Shown: positions 1 to 7,051, counted from the stretch's first letter. The stretch: DNA of 7,222 bases from Bacillota bacterium (GCA_021817625.1 JAKASY010000089.1:1-7222), one strand, 5' to 3'. The notes: generated from the sequence alone by a model not told the origin. Made by a program: numbers and translations.

Positions 1-4
1 GGCC

Positions 5-10
5 GGGAGG
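5..10 (+). promoter_or_regulatory. Ribosome binding site of the propeller gene
   Basis: GGGAGG lies nine bases before the GTG at position 20. This is normal Shine-Dalgarno spacing and is the main reason for accepting that GTG as the start. The frame stays open to the left edge of the window, so an upstream start outside the window cannot be fully excluded. Confidence 0.6.
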
Positions 11-19
11 CGGAGCACC

Positions 20-2059
20 GTGAGGCGAACCACGAATGCAAAGGGGGTGCCCGCCACGCGATCCCGGGACATTGTCCGTGTCGCCCTACCGGCAGCGCTC
101 ATGGCCGCACAGGTGACCGGCGGCGGAGCTTCCGCCTCGTCGTCGGTCCCGTCGCTTCGCGTCGTCGCGCACGTGCGGGGCCGGACCATCGGCACAGCGG
201 CGGCGGTGACCTACACGGCAGTCGCGGCTTACGGCCAGCGCGACGTCTGGGTCGGCACGCAAGCGGGCTTTGCCTCCGGCGTCCTGTGGTCGACTGACGG
301 CGGTGCGCGCTGGCACGACGCGGCAACGCCGCACGTCGTCGCGACCGACCTCACGTTCGTGAACGCCCGGGACGGCTGGCTCCTTGGCCAGCCGCTGGGC
401 TACCACTGCCCGGACGGAGGCTGTCCGGACGTGCTTCTCGCCACCACGGACGGCGGGCGTCACTGGACGCAGACGCTGTCCGAGGCAGCAGCCTCCCGTG
501 GCACCGCCCTCACAGGGGTGCTCTTCACCTCGCGTCTACGCGGCTACGCCGTAGGCGGAAGCGTGGCGTGCGGAGGCATGACACCCGGCATGTGCGACGC
601 AGGCCTGTTCGCCACAACCGATGGCGGCCGCGTGTGGCGCCGTCTGGCCGCCGGGGGCTTGGCCCCCGACAGCCTATCGGCGGCCGGCGGCCACGTGTTC
701 GCGAGTGGCCTTCTCTGCGACCCGGACGGTGCCTGTCGGGCGGCCGTAGACGTCATCGCATCCGGACGGGCGAAGCTTCTGTCCCTTGTAGGTCCTGCGC
801 TTCGCGAGAATCCGTTCGTTCGCGTGAGCTTTACCGATGGGGCCGACGGCTGGCTGCTCACGCCGCCGGCCGGTGGCATCAGCGACTCGAACGGCTTCGG
901 CAGCATATACGTCACGGCTGATGGCGGCCGCACCTGGCGTCGGGAGCAGGACGCCACCTTCGCAAGCGGCGAGCCGGGGGCAGCTGACGGCTTTCCGGCC
1001 GGTCTCGCATTCGCTACGTCGCGCGTGGGCTTCATCCCCGTCGAGGCGGGCGCCGCCCAGGGCGTCGGTGGCGTCGAGGTGACCACCGACGGCGGACACA
1101 TCTTCCGCCGGGTCGGCGCCGGGTCCCTCTGGAGCATCTCCGGCCTGGCGCCAGCCGGGCAAGCGAGCGCCTGGGCGGTGGGCACGTCCAAATTCGGCGG
1201 CCCGACGTTTCTCGTCCGCGTATACGACGACGGCCGGTGGCAGAGTGTCCTGCCGGCGCCGGCGCCCACGACCGCCATCGCGTTCGGAACTGGCCAGGAG
1301 GGGGTTGGCGTCGGGACGGCAGCGAGTCCGGATGCCGTCCTGACCAGCGATGACGGCGGCAGGACATGGCGGCGGTCGGGCATGCTTGCGGGCCTGCTGC
1401 TCGCCACGGGTGCCGGTATGCAGGGACCACGCGACGCCTGGGTGAGTGGCACCACGGACGTGGCAGAAATCGGTCCGCGTTCCTGGGGCCTCTGGCGGAC
1501 CACCGATGGCGGGACCTCGTGGAAGCGCGTGTACAACGGACGGGATTCCCTCATGGGTGTGCGCTTCTTCGGTAGCCGCGTCGGTTACGCCGCCACGCCC
1601 GGTACCATGGCCGGCACTGCGGGCGCGCGGCTCCTCTCGACGGAGGACGGGGGCACGACGTGGCAGGCCGTTGCCTCCTTGCCAGCAGGGCAGGGACTCC
1701 TTGCCGTCTCGTTCGTCACCCCCGACGTGGTCTACGCGGAGACGCTCTCCGCCACCGGCGCGGTGTTGTGGCGCAGCGCTGACAGGGGACAGACTTGGCG
1801 CAGCGTCGGATCGCTGCCAGCGCCCCCGGGGACGGGCCTCCTGTACTTTACGACGCCTGAGCGGGGCTGCGTGTTCACCGGCGGTGCGGCTTACGTCACG
1901 GATAACGGCGGCCGTTCCTGGACCGTGGTGCAACTGCCGACGGCCATAGTCTCGTCCGCGGTGGCCGCACTCGCACCCGACGGGAGTCTGTGGCTACGTG
2001 CCGGCGAGGCGCTATATCGAACGGACAACGGCGGGCTCATGTGGCGCGTTCTCGGTTGA
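20..2059 (+). CDS. Exported Asp-box (YCF48/BNR-type) beta-propeller protein
   Basis: The 679-residue product consists almost wholly of Asp-box hairpins of the form [S/T]-x-D-G-G-x-x-W. Clear copies start at residues 91, 142, 199, 299, 355 (ending in F instead of W), 443, 494, 541, 586 (DRG variant), 627 and 668 (both DNGG), with a degenerate copy near 402. These repeats are typical of sialidase-, Vps10- and YCF48-like propellers, where they close the turn of each blade. No catalytic residues of sialidases or other glycosidases were recognised, so a binding or scaffold role is more likely than an enzyme. The N-terminus has a basic stretch (1-20), a short hydrophobic core (about 21-32) and an Ala/Ser-rich tail with an ASA site near residue 39, resembling a Sec signal peptide of modest strength. 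Three local cysteine pairs (130/135, 184/192, 233/239) fit disulfides outside the cytoplasm. There is no C-terminal anchor. The GTG start follows a good ribosome binding site. Family assignment is firm; ligand and role are unknown. Confidence 0.9.
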   Translation: MRRTTNAKGVPATRSRDIVRVALPAALMAAQVTGGGASASSSVPSLRVVAHVRGRTIGTAAAVTYTAVAAYGQRDVWVGTQAGFASGVLWSTDGGARWHDAATPHVVATDLTFVNARDGWLLGQPLGYHCPDGGCPDVLLATTDGGRHWTQTLSEAAASRGTALTGVLFTSRLRGYAVGGSVACGGMTPGMCDAGLFATTDGGRVWRRLAAGGLAPDSLSAAGGHVFASGLLCDPDGACRAAVDVIASGRAKLLSLVGPALRENPFVRVSFTDGADGWLLTPPAGGISDSNGFGSIYVTADGGRTWRREQDATFASGEPGAADGFPAGLAFATSRVGFIPVEAGAAQGVGGVEVTTDGGHIFRRVGAGSLWSISGLAPAGQASAWAVGTSKFGGPTFLVRVYDDGRWQSVLPAPAPTTAIAFGTGQEGVGVGTAASPDAVLTSDDGGRTWRRSGMLAGLLLATGAGMQGPRDAWVSGTTDVAEIGPRSWGLWRTTDGGTSWKRVYNGRDSLMGVRFFGSRVGYAATPGTMAGTAGARLLSTEDGGTTWQAVASLPAGQGLLAVSFVTPDVVYAETLSATGAVLWRSADRGQTWRSVGSLPAPPGTGLLYFTTPERGCVFTGGAAYVTDNGGRSWTVVQLPTAIVSSAVAALAPDGSLWLRAGEALYRTDNGGLMWRVLG

Positions 2060-2183
2060 GAGCCACTGTTGCACGGCTGTGGTCGTTGTCGGGGTCCCTA
2101 GGCTCACAGTTCAAGGCCAGGGCCGCCGTGCTCGTCTCCCGTCGCGAACGCACCTCCAGACGCTGCAGGGGCACCCGGGGTGA

Positions 2184-2213
2184 CCGCCAAGCAACTGGCG
2201 CTGGCGGATTTTG
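2184..2213 (+). terminator. Weak candidate terminator after the propeller gene
   Basis: CCGCCA (2184-2189) and TGGCGG (2202-2207) form a perfect 6-bp inverted repeat with a 12-base loop, followed by ATTTTG. A competing shorter hairpin, CGCCA with TGGCG at 2196-2200, is also possible. The T run is only four bases and the element lies 125 bases past the stop codon, so this is only a possible intrinsic terminator. The rest of 2060-2242 shows no gene or other clear element. Confidence 0.25.
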
Positions 2214-2242
2214 TGTAACTGTGACGGGGATCAGGAGCCCGG

Positions 2243-3205
2243 TCAGGACGGGACCGACGCGCACAGCCGAGATCCGGCGTCGCGTTCAGCCTTTATCGAC
2301 CGCCAGTAGACCACGTCGCAAACTGCCTTGGGCACCGCCTCTCGCTCCAGGCGCTCGGTCACGGCCGCCTGCACACGCGCTGCGGCCTCCGAACCCATGG
2401 CGACGAGCATGGCCCGCGGCCGCGGAAGCGCATACGGCGCTGGAGGAACCCTTAGGACCTCGCGCTGGACCTCGGGCGCCTGCATACCGCTGGCCGTGAA
2501 CAGCCGGACAACATCGTCTGCTTCGGCGGAACACCGTCCTGTGCTCGGGCCAGGTCCAGGAGGGAGAAGGCCGCCTCCTCGTAGGGCCATGTCTCCTCCG
2601 CCCCGGCGTCGATCTGGTCGAGCGTGCAGAGGACGGGGGAGGCAGAGGCCCGTACCTCGGCGAGGCCCCGGAGGAACTCGTTCTTGGGCAGGCGGGCGAG
2701 GTTGAGCTCGAAGTAGCGGACGTCCTCGCCCAGGGCGCGGGCGGTCTCCTGGATGAGGAAGGACTTGCCGGAGCCCGGTGCGGCCCAGATGAGGAAGTTC
2801 TGGTGGGAGCCGGTGTCCTGGCGGAGGGGGAGGGAGATGCGACCTGTGCCAGTCGCGCCGGGCGTTTCGCACCCGCTCGTCGTAGCGGCGGTCAGCGCCC
2901 ACGACGGTAAGATCGGAGAGCGACATGGCGCGCATGGCCGCTACGGCGGCGAGCGCGGCATCCGGCTCCGGTTGGGCCGGGGACGCGGGCGCCGCTGACT
3001 GGCGCTGAGACTGTGTTGACGCCCCGGCCTGGGTAGGAGCGCACGTGACGCCAGAAGGCTCAGTCCGTGCGGCCAAGATGGTGTTGGCGATGGAGTGCAA
3101 GGCGGCTACCCGGTCAAGGCCGCGCAGGACGCGTCCAACGGGGGCACGTCGGCGCGGCTTGGCACCTGGCGTAGGGTTCGAGTGTAGAATCTGGGCTCCG
3201 CCCAC
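2243..3205 (-). pseudogene. AAA-type ATPase gene, broken by two compensating frameshifts
   Basis: Read on the minus strand from a GTG at 3205 (AGAGG about nine bases upstream), the first frame gives about 120 plausible residues up to RNARRDW. Around 2841-2851 the coding signal moves to another frame. This second frame reads GRISLPLRQD and then a Walker A motif, APGSGKS (Lys codon 2764-2766). A hydrophobic strand and a Walker B-like LDQID (about 2608-2622) follow, with Gln where AAA proteins normally have the catalytic Glu. Around 2519-2535 the signal returns to the first frame (DDVVRLFTASG onward) and runs to the stop at 2243. As written, the intact 320-codon reading frame therefore encodes nonsense (Pro/Arg/Gly-rich) exactly where the nucleotide-binding core should be. 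The second frame, if not left, stops at 2452-2454. Sensor 2 and arginine-finger motifs were not recognised and the region after Walker B looks shortened. It could be a decayed gene, or an intact one with two sequencing errors. Family placement beyond P-loop AAA-like is not possible by eye. Confidence 0.65.
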
Positions 3206-3240
3206 CTCCTCTCGCCTCTCGTGGGCGAGCCAAGGGTGGG
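3201..3240. repeat. Nested hairpin between divergent genes
   Basis: An outer stem CCCACC (3201-3206) pairs with GGTGGG (3235-3240), and an inner stem CTCGCC (3211-3216) pairs with GGCGAG (3224-3229) around a 7-base loop. The internal bulges are 4 and 5 bases. It overlaps the start codon and ribosome binding site of the minus-strand ATPase frame, so in that gene's mRNA it could hide the start. No T run follows on either strand, so it does not look like an intrinsic terminator. Both stems match perfectly, but in such GC-rich DNA chance pairing is a real alternative. Confidence 0.4.
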
Positions 3241-3360
3241 TGACACCTGCCTTGCGCCCCCGGTCCTGCGGACGGCGGGCGGGTGGTCGTCCGGCCTACT
3301 CCGATCGGCCTTGGACTATGGGCCAGTGCGTTGACCACGCGCGTCTACGCCCTTGGGCCG

Positions 3361-3389
3361 TTTTGCGGTCTCCTGGGTGGCGCTAGGGT
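3361..3389 (+). promoter_or_regulatory. Tentative promoter of the redox operon
   Basis: TTTTGC (3361-3366) and TAGGGT (3384-3389) are 17 bases apart, the usual spacing for a housekeeping sigma factor. TAGGGT is a common -10 form in high-GC bacteria, but the -35 match is poor. Transcription would begin only about a dozen bases before the start codon, leaving just enough leader for the ribosome binding site. The operon must start somewhere in 3206-3408 because the gene to the left runs in the opposite direction; this is merely the best-looking pair seen there. Confidence 0.2.
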
Positions 3390-3395
3390 TACGCC

Positions 3396-3400
3396 AGGGG
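3396..3400 (+). promoter_or_regulatory. Ribosome binding site that decides the start of the membrane iron-sulfur gene
   Basis: AGGGG lies eight bases before the ATG at 3409. The same frame is open back to a GTG at 3283, but that extension adds 42 residues without homology-like character and the GTG has no equally good site at proper spacing. ATG 3409 is therefore chosen; ATG 3415 (two codons later) is a close alternative. Confidence 0.5.
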
Positions 3401-3408
3401 TCGATGCC

Positions 3409-4947
3409 ATGGCCATGCGCTTACGCAAGTCGGACGATCTCGGTGCCGCGGAGCACTTCGGGCCCACGGATCCGAAGCCGTCCCTCGAGCTCACACGCTT
3501 CGCCCCGGTCCGCAGGGCGCTGCGCAGCCGTCTGTTCCAGTTCCTCTTCATCATGCCCAACCAAGTCATCTTCTGGCTCGTCATCGTCGCCGGCGTGCTC
3601 GGCCTCGCCCATCCCACGCGCAACTTCGCGACGGTGATCACCTGGTACATCTGGTTCGCGGTGGTCTTCTTCATGATGGTTGGCATCGGCCGTGCGTGGT
3701 GCCTCATGTGCCCGTTCGGCGGCTTCGCCGAGTGGGTGCAGCGCCTGTCCCTCTGGAAGCGCCACCCCAGAGCTCTCACCCTGGGGCGGCGCTGGTCCCG
3801 TAGCCTTACCCCATACGGCCTCATCCCTTCGCTCATCGTCTTTGTGGCCCTGACGTTTTTCGAGGAGTACTTCAACATTGCCGGGCCGGGCCTGCCGGCC
3901 TACACGAGCTACCTGGTGTTCTTCGTCATCGCCCTGGCCTTGGTCACCTTCCTGGTGTTCGAGCGGCGCACGTTCTGCCGCTACCTGTGCCCGCTCTCCG
4001 GCCTCATCGGCACGGTGGGCGCGACCGGCATGGTCGCCGGTTTTCGGGCCAAGGACCGCAACGTCTGCCTGGCCTGCACGACCAAGGACTGCATGCGCGG
4101 CAGCGAGAGCGGCTACGGCTGCCCCTGGTTCGAGTGGCCGGGGAGCGCCACCTCCAACCTTACCTGTGGACTGTGCGCGGAGTGCTTCAAGAACTGCCCG
4201 CACGACAACGTCGGGCTGTTCGCTCAGCCGCCGCTCACCTCGATCGTCCAGCCGGTGCGCCGCCGCTGGGACATCGGGGTTGTCGCCATCGGGCTCTTGG
4301 GCATCGTGGTCTTCCAGCAGGTGAACGCCCTGCCCCTGTACAGCGTGGTGGATGGGGCGGTCAATGCGGTGACGCACTTCCCAGGCTACCCGAACCCGAT
4401 CGACTACCTGGGCGTCATCGCCGCCGTGATGGCCGCCATCGGCGGTTACGCGGCTCTCCTGCGCGCGCTCCTGGCCCGACGGGTGATGACCCTGCGGGCC
4501 CTGGGTGCGACCGTCGAGCGGCGGGCCCAGCGTCGGGCGTGGTGGCAGGGCTACGCCCAGTGGCTGACGCCGATCGCCTATGCGTTCATTCCCATCGTCG
4601 CCGCCGACTACCTGGCGCGCCAGCTGCCCAAGCTGTTCGACCACGCCCTGCGGATCGTGCCGGCCATCTCGGACCCCTTCGACCTCGGCTGGAACCTGTT
4701 CGGCACGGCGCACTCAGGGCTGTACGATGTTCGCCTGCTTCCCATCGCCGGGGTCGTGCACGTGCAGATGGCGGTGATGGCCTTCGGCACGCTCGGCTCC
4801 CTGTACGCCACCTGGCGGGTGGTTCGGCGCGACATGGCGCGACTGACCTTACGCCCGACGGCGCTGCTGTGCGCGGCACTCGCGTTCGTCGCGCTGTCCG
4901 GCGCCGCGCTCACCTGGCTCTACCTTCTCATGGGAGGTGCGCAGTGA
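3409..4947 (+). CDS. NapH/CcoG-like polytopic membrane 4Fe-4S protein
   Basis: The 512-residue product is a membrane iron-sulfur protein of the NapH/NosR-C-terminal/CcoG type (Fer4_5-like). About nine hydrophobic helices are visible, near residues 49-68, 76-95, 135-152, 166-184, 289-307, 333-354, 385-403, 444-467 and 484-507. Two family-typical cysteine-proline motifs end membrane segments: C98-x2-C101-P and C190-x3-C194-P. Between helices 4 and 5 lies a two-cluster ferredoxin-like domain with C220, C223, C228 and C238-P, then the classical C253-x2-C256-x2-C259-x3-C263-P. Such proteins pass electrons between quinols and partner redox proteins; direction is not known here. The C-terminal half, with five further helices and histidines at 412, 435 and 451, goes well beyond the minimal NapH layout of about 270-300 residues and could carry a quinone or heme site, which is speculative. 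The stop codon overlaps the next gene's ATG (TGATG), indicating translational coupling to the flavoprotein, its likely partner. No gene symbol is given because true NapH or CcoG function is not supported by context. Confidence 0.88.
   Translation: MAMRLRKSDDLGAAEHFGPTDPKPSLELTRFAPVRRALRSRLFQFLFIMPNQVIFWLVIVAGVLGLAHPTRNFATVITWYIWFAVVFFMMVGIGRAWCLMCPFGGFAEWVQRLSLWKRHPRALTLGRRWSRSLTPYGLIPSLIVFVALTFFEEYFNIAGPGLPAYTSYLVFFVIALALVTFLVFERRTFCRYLCPLSGLIGTVGATGMVAGFRAKDRNVCLACTTKDCMRGSESGYGCPWFEWPGSATSNLTCGLCAECFKNCPHDNVGLFAQPPLTSIVQPVRRRWDIGVVAIGLLGIVVFQQVNALPLYSVVDGAVNAVTHFPGYPNPIDYLGVIAAVMAAIGGYAALLRALLARRVMTLRALGATVERRAQRRAWWQGYAQWLTPIAYAFIPIVAADYLARQLPKLFDHALRIVPAISDPFDLGWNLFGTAHSGLYDVRLLPIAGVVHVQMAVMAFGTLGSLYATWRVVRRDMARLTLRPTALLCAALAFVALSGAALTWLYLLMGGAQ
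4932..4939 (+). promoter_or_regulatory. Ribosome binding site of the flavoprotein gene
   Basis: GGGAGGTG lies within the last codons of the upstream membrane protein gene, with nine bases between GGGAGG and the ATG at 4947. It decides the start. The frame is open much further upstream (to 3987), but that stretch lies inside the membrane protein gene and encodes Arg/Pro/Gly-rich shadow sequence. Confidence 0.8.
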
Positions 4948-6983
4948 TGGCCGTCATCGAGGAACTGCCGAGGCGAGCCGCAGGCGAGGAGAGCCGGACC
5001 CCAATCTCTGTGCTCATCGACCAAGACCGCTGCGCCGGCTGCCAGGAGTGCCTCGTGCGCTGTCCTACACACGCTCTGTCGCTGGACCCCGTGCGCTGGC
5101 AGGTCCAGGCCGATGATGCGGCATGCGTCGGCTGCCGGCAGTGCGAGCGCACCTGCCCGTTCCACGCGATCGAGGTGCTCGGGCCGGTGATGTCGGGTCT
5201 GCCGGCGAAGGTTGCCGCCCTGCCGGAGCATTCCCTCGCGTTCTCGACCTGGGAGACCCGCCCCGGCCTTATGAGCCTCGACCAGGCGCGGGCCGAGGCC
5301 GAGCGCTGCCTCGACTGCCCGGACCCGACGTGCACCCTGGGCTGCCCAGCGCACAACGACATCCCTGGCTTCATCCGCGCCCTGGCTGGCGGCGACATCC
5401 AGGGGGCACGCGACATCCTGGCAGAGACCAGCGCCTTCCCCGAGATCTGCAGCCGGGTTTGCAACCAGGCGACGCAGTGCGAGGGCGCGTGCTCCTGGAC
5501 CCTCGCTGGCGGACGGCCGGTGTCCATCGGCCTGCTCGAGCGGTTCGTCGCCGATCGGAGCACCCCCTGGCTCGCCGCGCCCACACAGGCGCCTGCTGGC
5601 CTGTCGGTCGCGGTCGTGGGCGCCGGGCCGGGAGGCATCGCCGCCGCTCTCGGCCTTCGCCAGGCCGGGGCGGAGGTCGTGCTGTACGAGCGCCGGAGCC
5701 GACCGCTGGGCGTCCTGGACTGGGGCATCCCCGCCTTCACCCTGCCCGACGACGCGGCGTTCGCCGCGCTCGGCCGGCTGCGCCAGGCCGGCGTGAAGGT
5801 CGAGCTCGGCGTCGAGGTCGGAGGCGAGCTGCCCCTGGAGACCCTTCGCGCGCGTCACGACGCGGTGGTCCTGGCGGTCGGCGCGAGCCAGCCGCTGCCC
5901 TTGCCCATCCCCGCCAAAGACCTCGACTGGGTCGAGGACTCCACGACCTTCCTGGTGCGCGCCAAGACCGCGCTGCGCCAGGGCGGGCATGTTCCAGGCA
6001 TACGGGTGGGGGCGCGCCTCCTGGTCCTGGGCGCCGGCAACACGGCCATGGACGTGGCGCGCTCGGCGGTGCGCCTGGGCGCCGCTCGGGTCGTGTGCGT
6101 CGACTGGATGGACGAACGCTTCGCGCCCGTGCGCCCCGACGAGCTGGAGCAGGCCCGTGCGGAGGGGGTCAAGATCCGCTTTCGCACCTCGCTGGCGATG
6201 CTGTCTGAGGAGCCGGGCGGCGCACACGTGGCGATGCTGGTGGCGACCGAGCAGCGCTCGGCCCGCCAGCGTCCGCGTATCCTGCGCGGCGCGCAAGAGC
6301 GGCTGGACGTCGACCTTGTGGTGGTGGCCACCGGCTACCGGGTGGAGCCGGAGCTGGCGCGCACCCTGGGCAGCAGGTTCCCGGTGCGGGCGCCCGACCT
6401 GCGCCGTAAGGTGGCGCCGCGCAGCTGGATGGCGAGTGGCCTCACCCAGGCGCCGGGACCGGTGCCACTCATGGCCCTGGAACGCGAGTGGCATCTGAGC
6501 GCGGCGCCGGCCCCCGTCGCGGACGGGGTGTGGGTGGTTGGGGACGCACGCAGCGGACCCGCCACGGTGGTCGCCGCCATGGCGCAGGGGCTTGCGGCGG
6601 CACGCGCTATCGTGGCGCCAGCGCCCACCCCCGAGCGGGCGCAGGCGCTGCGGCCGGCAAGCCGCGGGCTGATACGCTTGCGGCCGCCCTTGGCCACGAC
6701 GTCGCCGGAGCAGGCCCGCAGGGCACCCGCCAAGACCGAGCCCCAGGCCGACTCCGCCTCACCGGCCGAGGGGACGCTCTACGCCGGGCTCGGCCTCGTC
6801 AGTTATGGCCTCGTCTCGTGCCTCACCATCGTCGGTGCCGTTCTGGGCATACCGATGATCGTCATTGGCCTCCTATTGATCGGCGCCGACGCGGTGCTGC
6901 GCGCATTCGACCGAGCGCGCGGCGCAACCAGCCCGACCCGGCGCCGCCTGGTCGCGCGCCCGACCTGGGCCGTGCGGCGCTGA
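4947..6983 (+). CDS. Fused ferredoxin / GltD-type FAD-NAD(P) oxidoreductase with C-terminal membrane hairpin
   Basis: The 678-residue product has four parts. (1) Residues 20-75: a bacterial-type 2x[4Fe-4S] ferredoxin, C29-x2-C32-x2-C35-x3-C39-P and C60-x2-C63-x2-C66-x3-C70-P. (2) Residues 105-185: the helical Fe-S domain of the glutamate synthase small subunit/NfnL/DPD family, with C121, C124, C129, C133-P, then C168, C172, C178 and C182. (3) Residues 219-557: a double Rossmann flavoprotein core. The FAD motif is VGAGPGG (224-230), the NAD(P) motif LGAGNTAMDVA (361-371), followed by ATGYRVEP (461-468) and the C-terminal FAD motif VVGDARSGPATVV (530-542). (4) An Ala/Pro/Arg-rich linker (about 557-608), then two hydrophobic segments (about 611-630 and 632-650) and a basic tail, which should anchor it to the membrane. 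It probably moves electrons between NAD(P)H, the iron-sulfur clusters and the coupled NapH-like protein. True glutamate synthase is unlikely, as no large subunit is nearby and the ferredoxin and anchor are foreign to it. The first Rossmann domain reads PLGVLDWGIP and FTLP where GltD relatives usually have PGG-L--GIP and FRLP. Confidence 0.9.
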   Translation: MAVIEELPRRAAGEESRTPISVLIDQDRCAGCQECLVRCPTHALSLDPVRWQVQADDAACVGCRQCERTCPFHAIEVLGPVMSGLPAKVAALPEHSLAFSTWETRPGLMSLDQARAEAERCLDCPDPTCTLGCPAHNDIPGFIRALAGGDIQGARDILAETSAFPEICSRVCNQATQCEGACSWTLAGGRPVSIGLLERFVADRSTPWLAAPTQAPAGLSVAVVGAGPGGIAAALGLRQAGAEVVLYERRSRPLGVLDWGIPAFTLPDDAAFAALGRLRQAGVKVELGVEVGGELPLETLRARHDAVVLAVGASQPLPLPIPAKDLDWVEDSTTFLVRAKTALRQGGHVPGIRVGARLLVLGAGNTAMDVARSAVRLGAARVVCVDWMDERFAPVRPDELEQARAEGVKIRFRTSLAMLSEEPGGAHVAMLVATEQRSARQRPRILRGAQERLDVDLVVVATGYRVEPELARTLGSRFPVRAPDLRRKVAPRSWMASGLTQAPGPVPLMALEREWHLSAAPAPVADGVWVVGDARSGPATVVAAMAQGLAAARAIVAPAPTPERAQALRPASRGLIRLRPPLATTSPEQARRAPAKTEPQADSASPAEGTLYAGLGLVSYGLVSCLTIVGAVLGIPMIVIGLLLIGADAVLRAFDRARGATSPTRRRLVARPTWAVRR

Positions 6984-7051
6984 CCCGCGGCCCTCGCGCT
7001 ACCCGCGTGGATGACGTGCAGCACGGAGATCCGCCAGGTTGGGGTGTGGCG

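Noticed and set aside
674..1933. Minus-strand open frame (419 codons) opposite the propeller
   Set aside because: Shadow of the Asp-box repeats; no independent domain or start signal.
3331..3336. TTGACC as a -35 element for the redox operon
   Set aside because: Close to the consensus, but the hexamers 16-18 bases downstream (around 3353-3360) are GC-rich and do not resemble a -10 box.
3045..3386. Plus-strand open frame across the ATPase start and intergenic region
   Set aside because: Arg/Pro-rich, no ribosome binding site or motif, and opposite to a frame with better coding character.
3421..4713. Long minus-strand open frame (430 codons) opposite the NapH-like gene
   Set aside because: Composition dominated by Arg, Asp, Glu, Gly and His with no recognisable fold; the plus strand has the cysteine motifs and helices.
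3987..4946. 320-codon upstream extension of the flavoprotein frame
   Set aside because: It overlaps the membrane iron-sulfur gene in another frame, is Arg/Pro/Gly-rich without domains, and the real start at 4947 has a strong ribosome binding site and begins just before the ferredoxin domain.
4920..6494. Long minus-strand open frame (524 codons) opposite the flavoprotein
   Set aside because: Typical antisense shadow of GC-rich coding DNA: low-complexity Ala/Arg/His/Gly composition, no motifs, while the plus strand carries clear conserved motifs.
6986..7007. CGCGG/CCGCG inverted repeat after the flavoprotein as a terminator
   Set aside because: Only a 5-bp stem with a 12-base loop and no T run; expected by chance in this GC-rich sequence.
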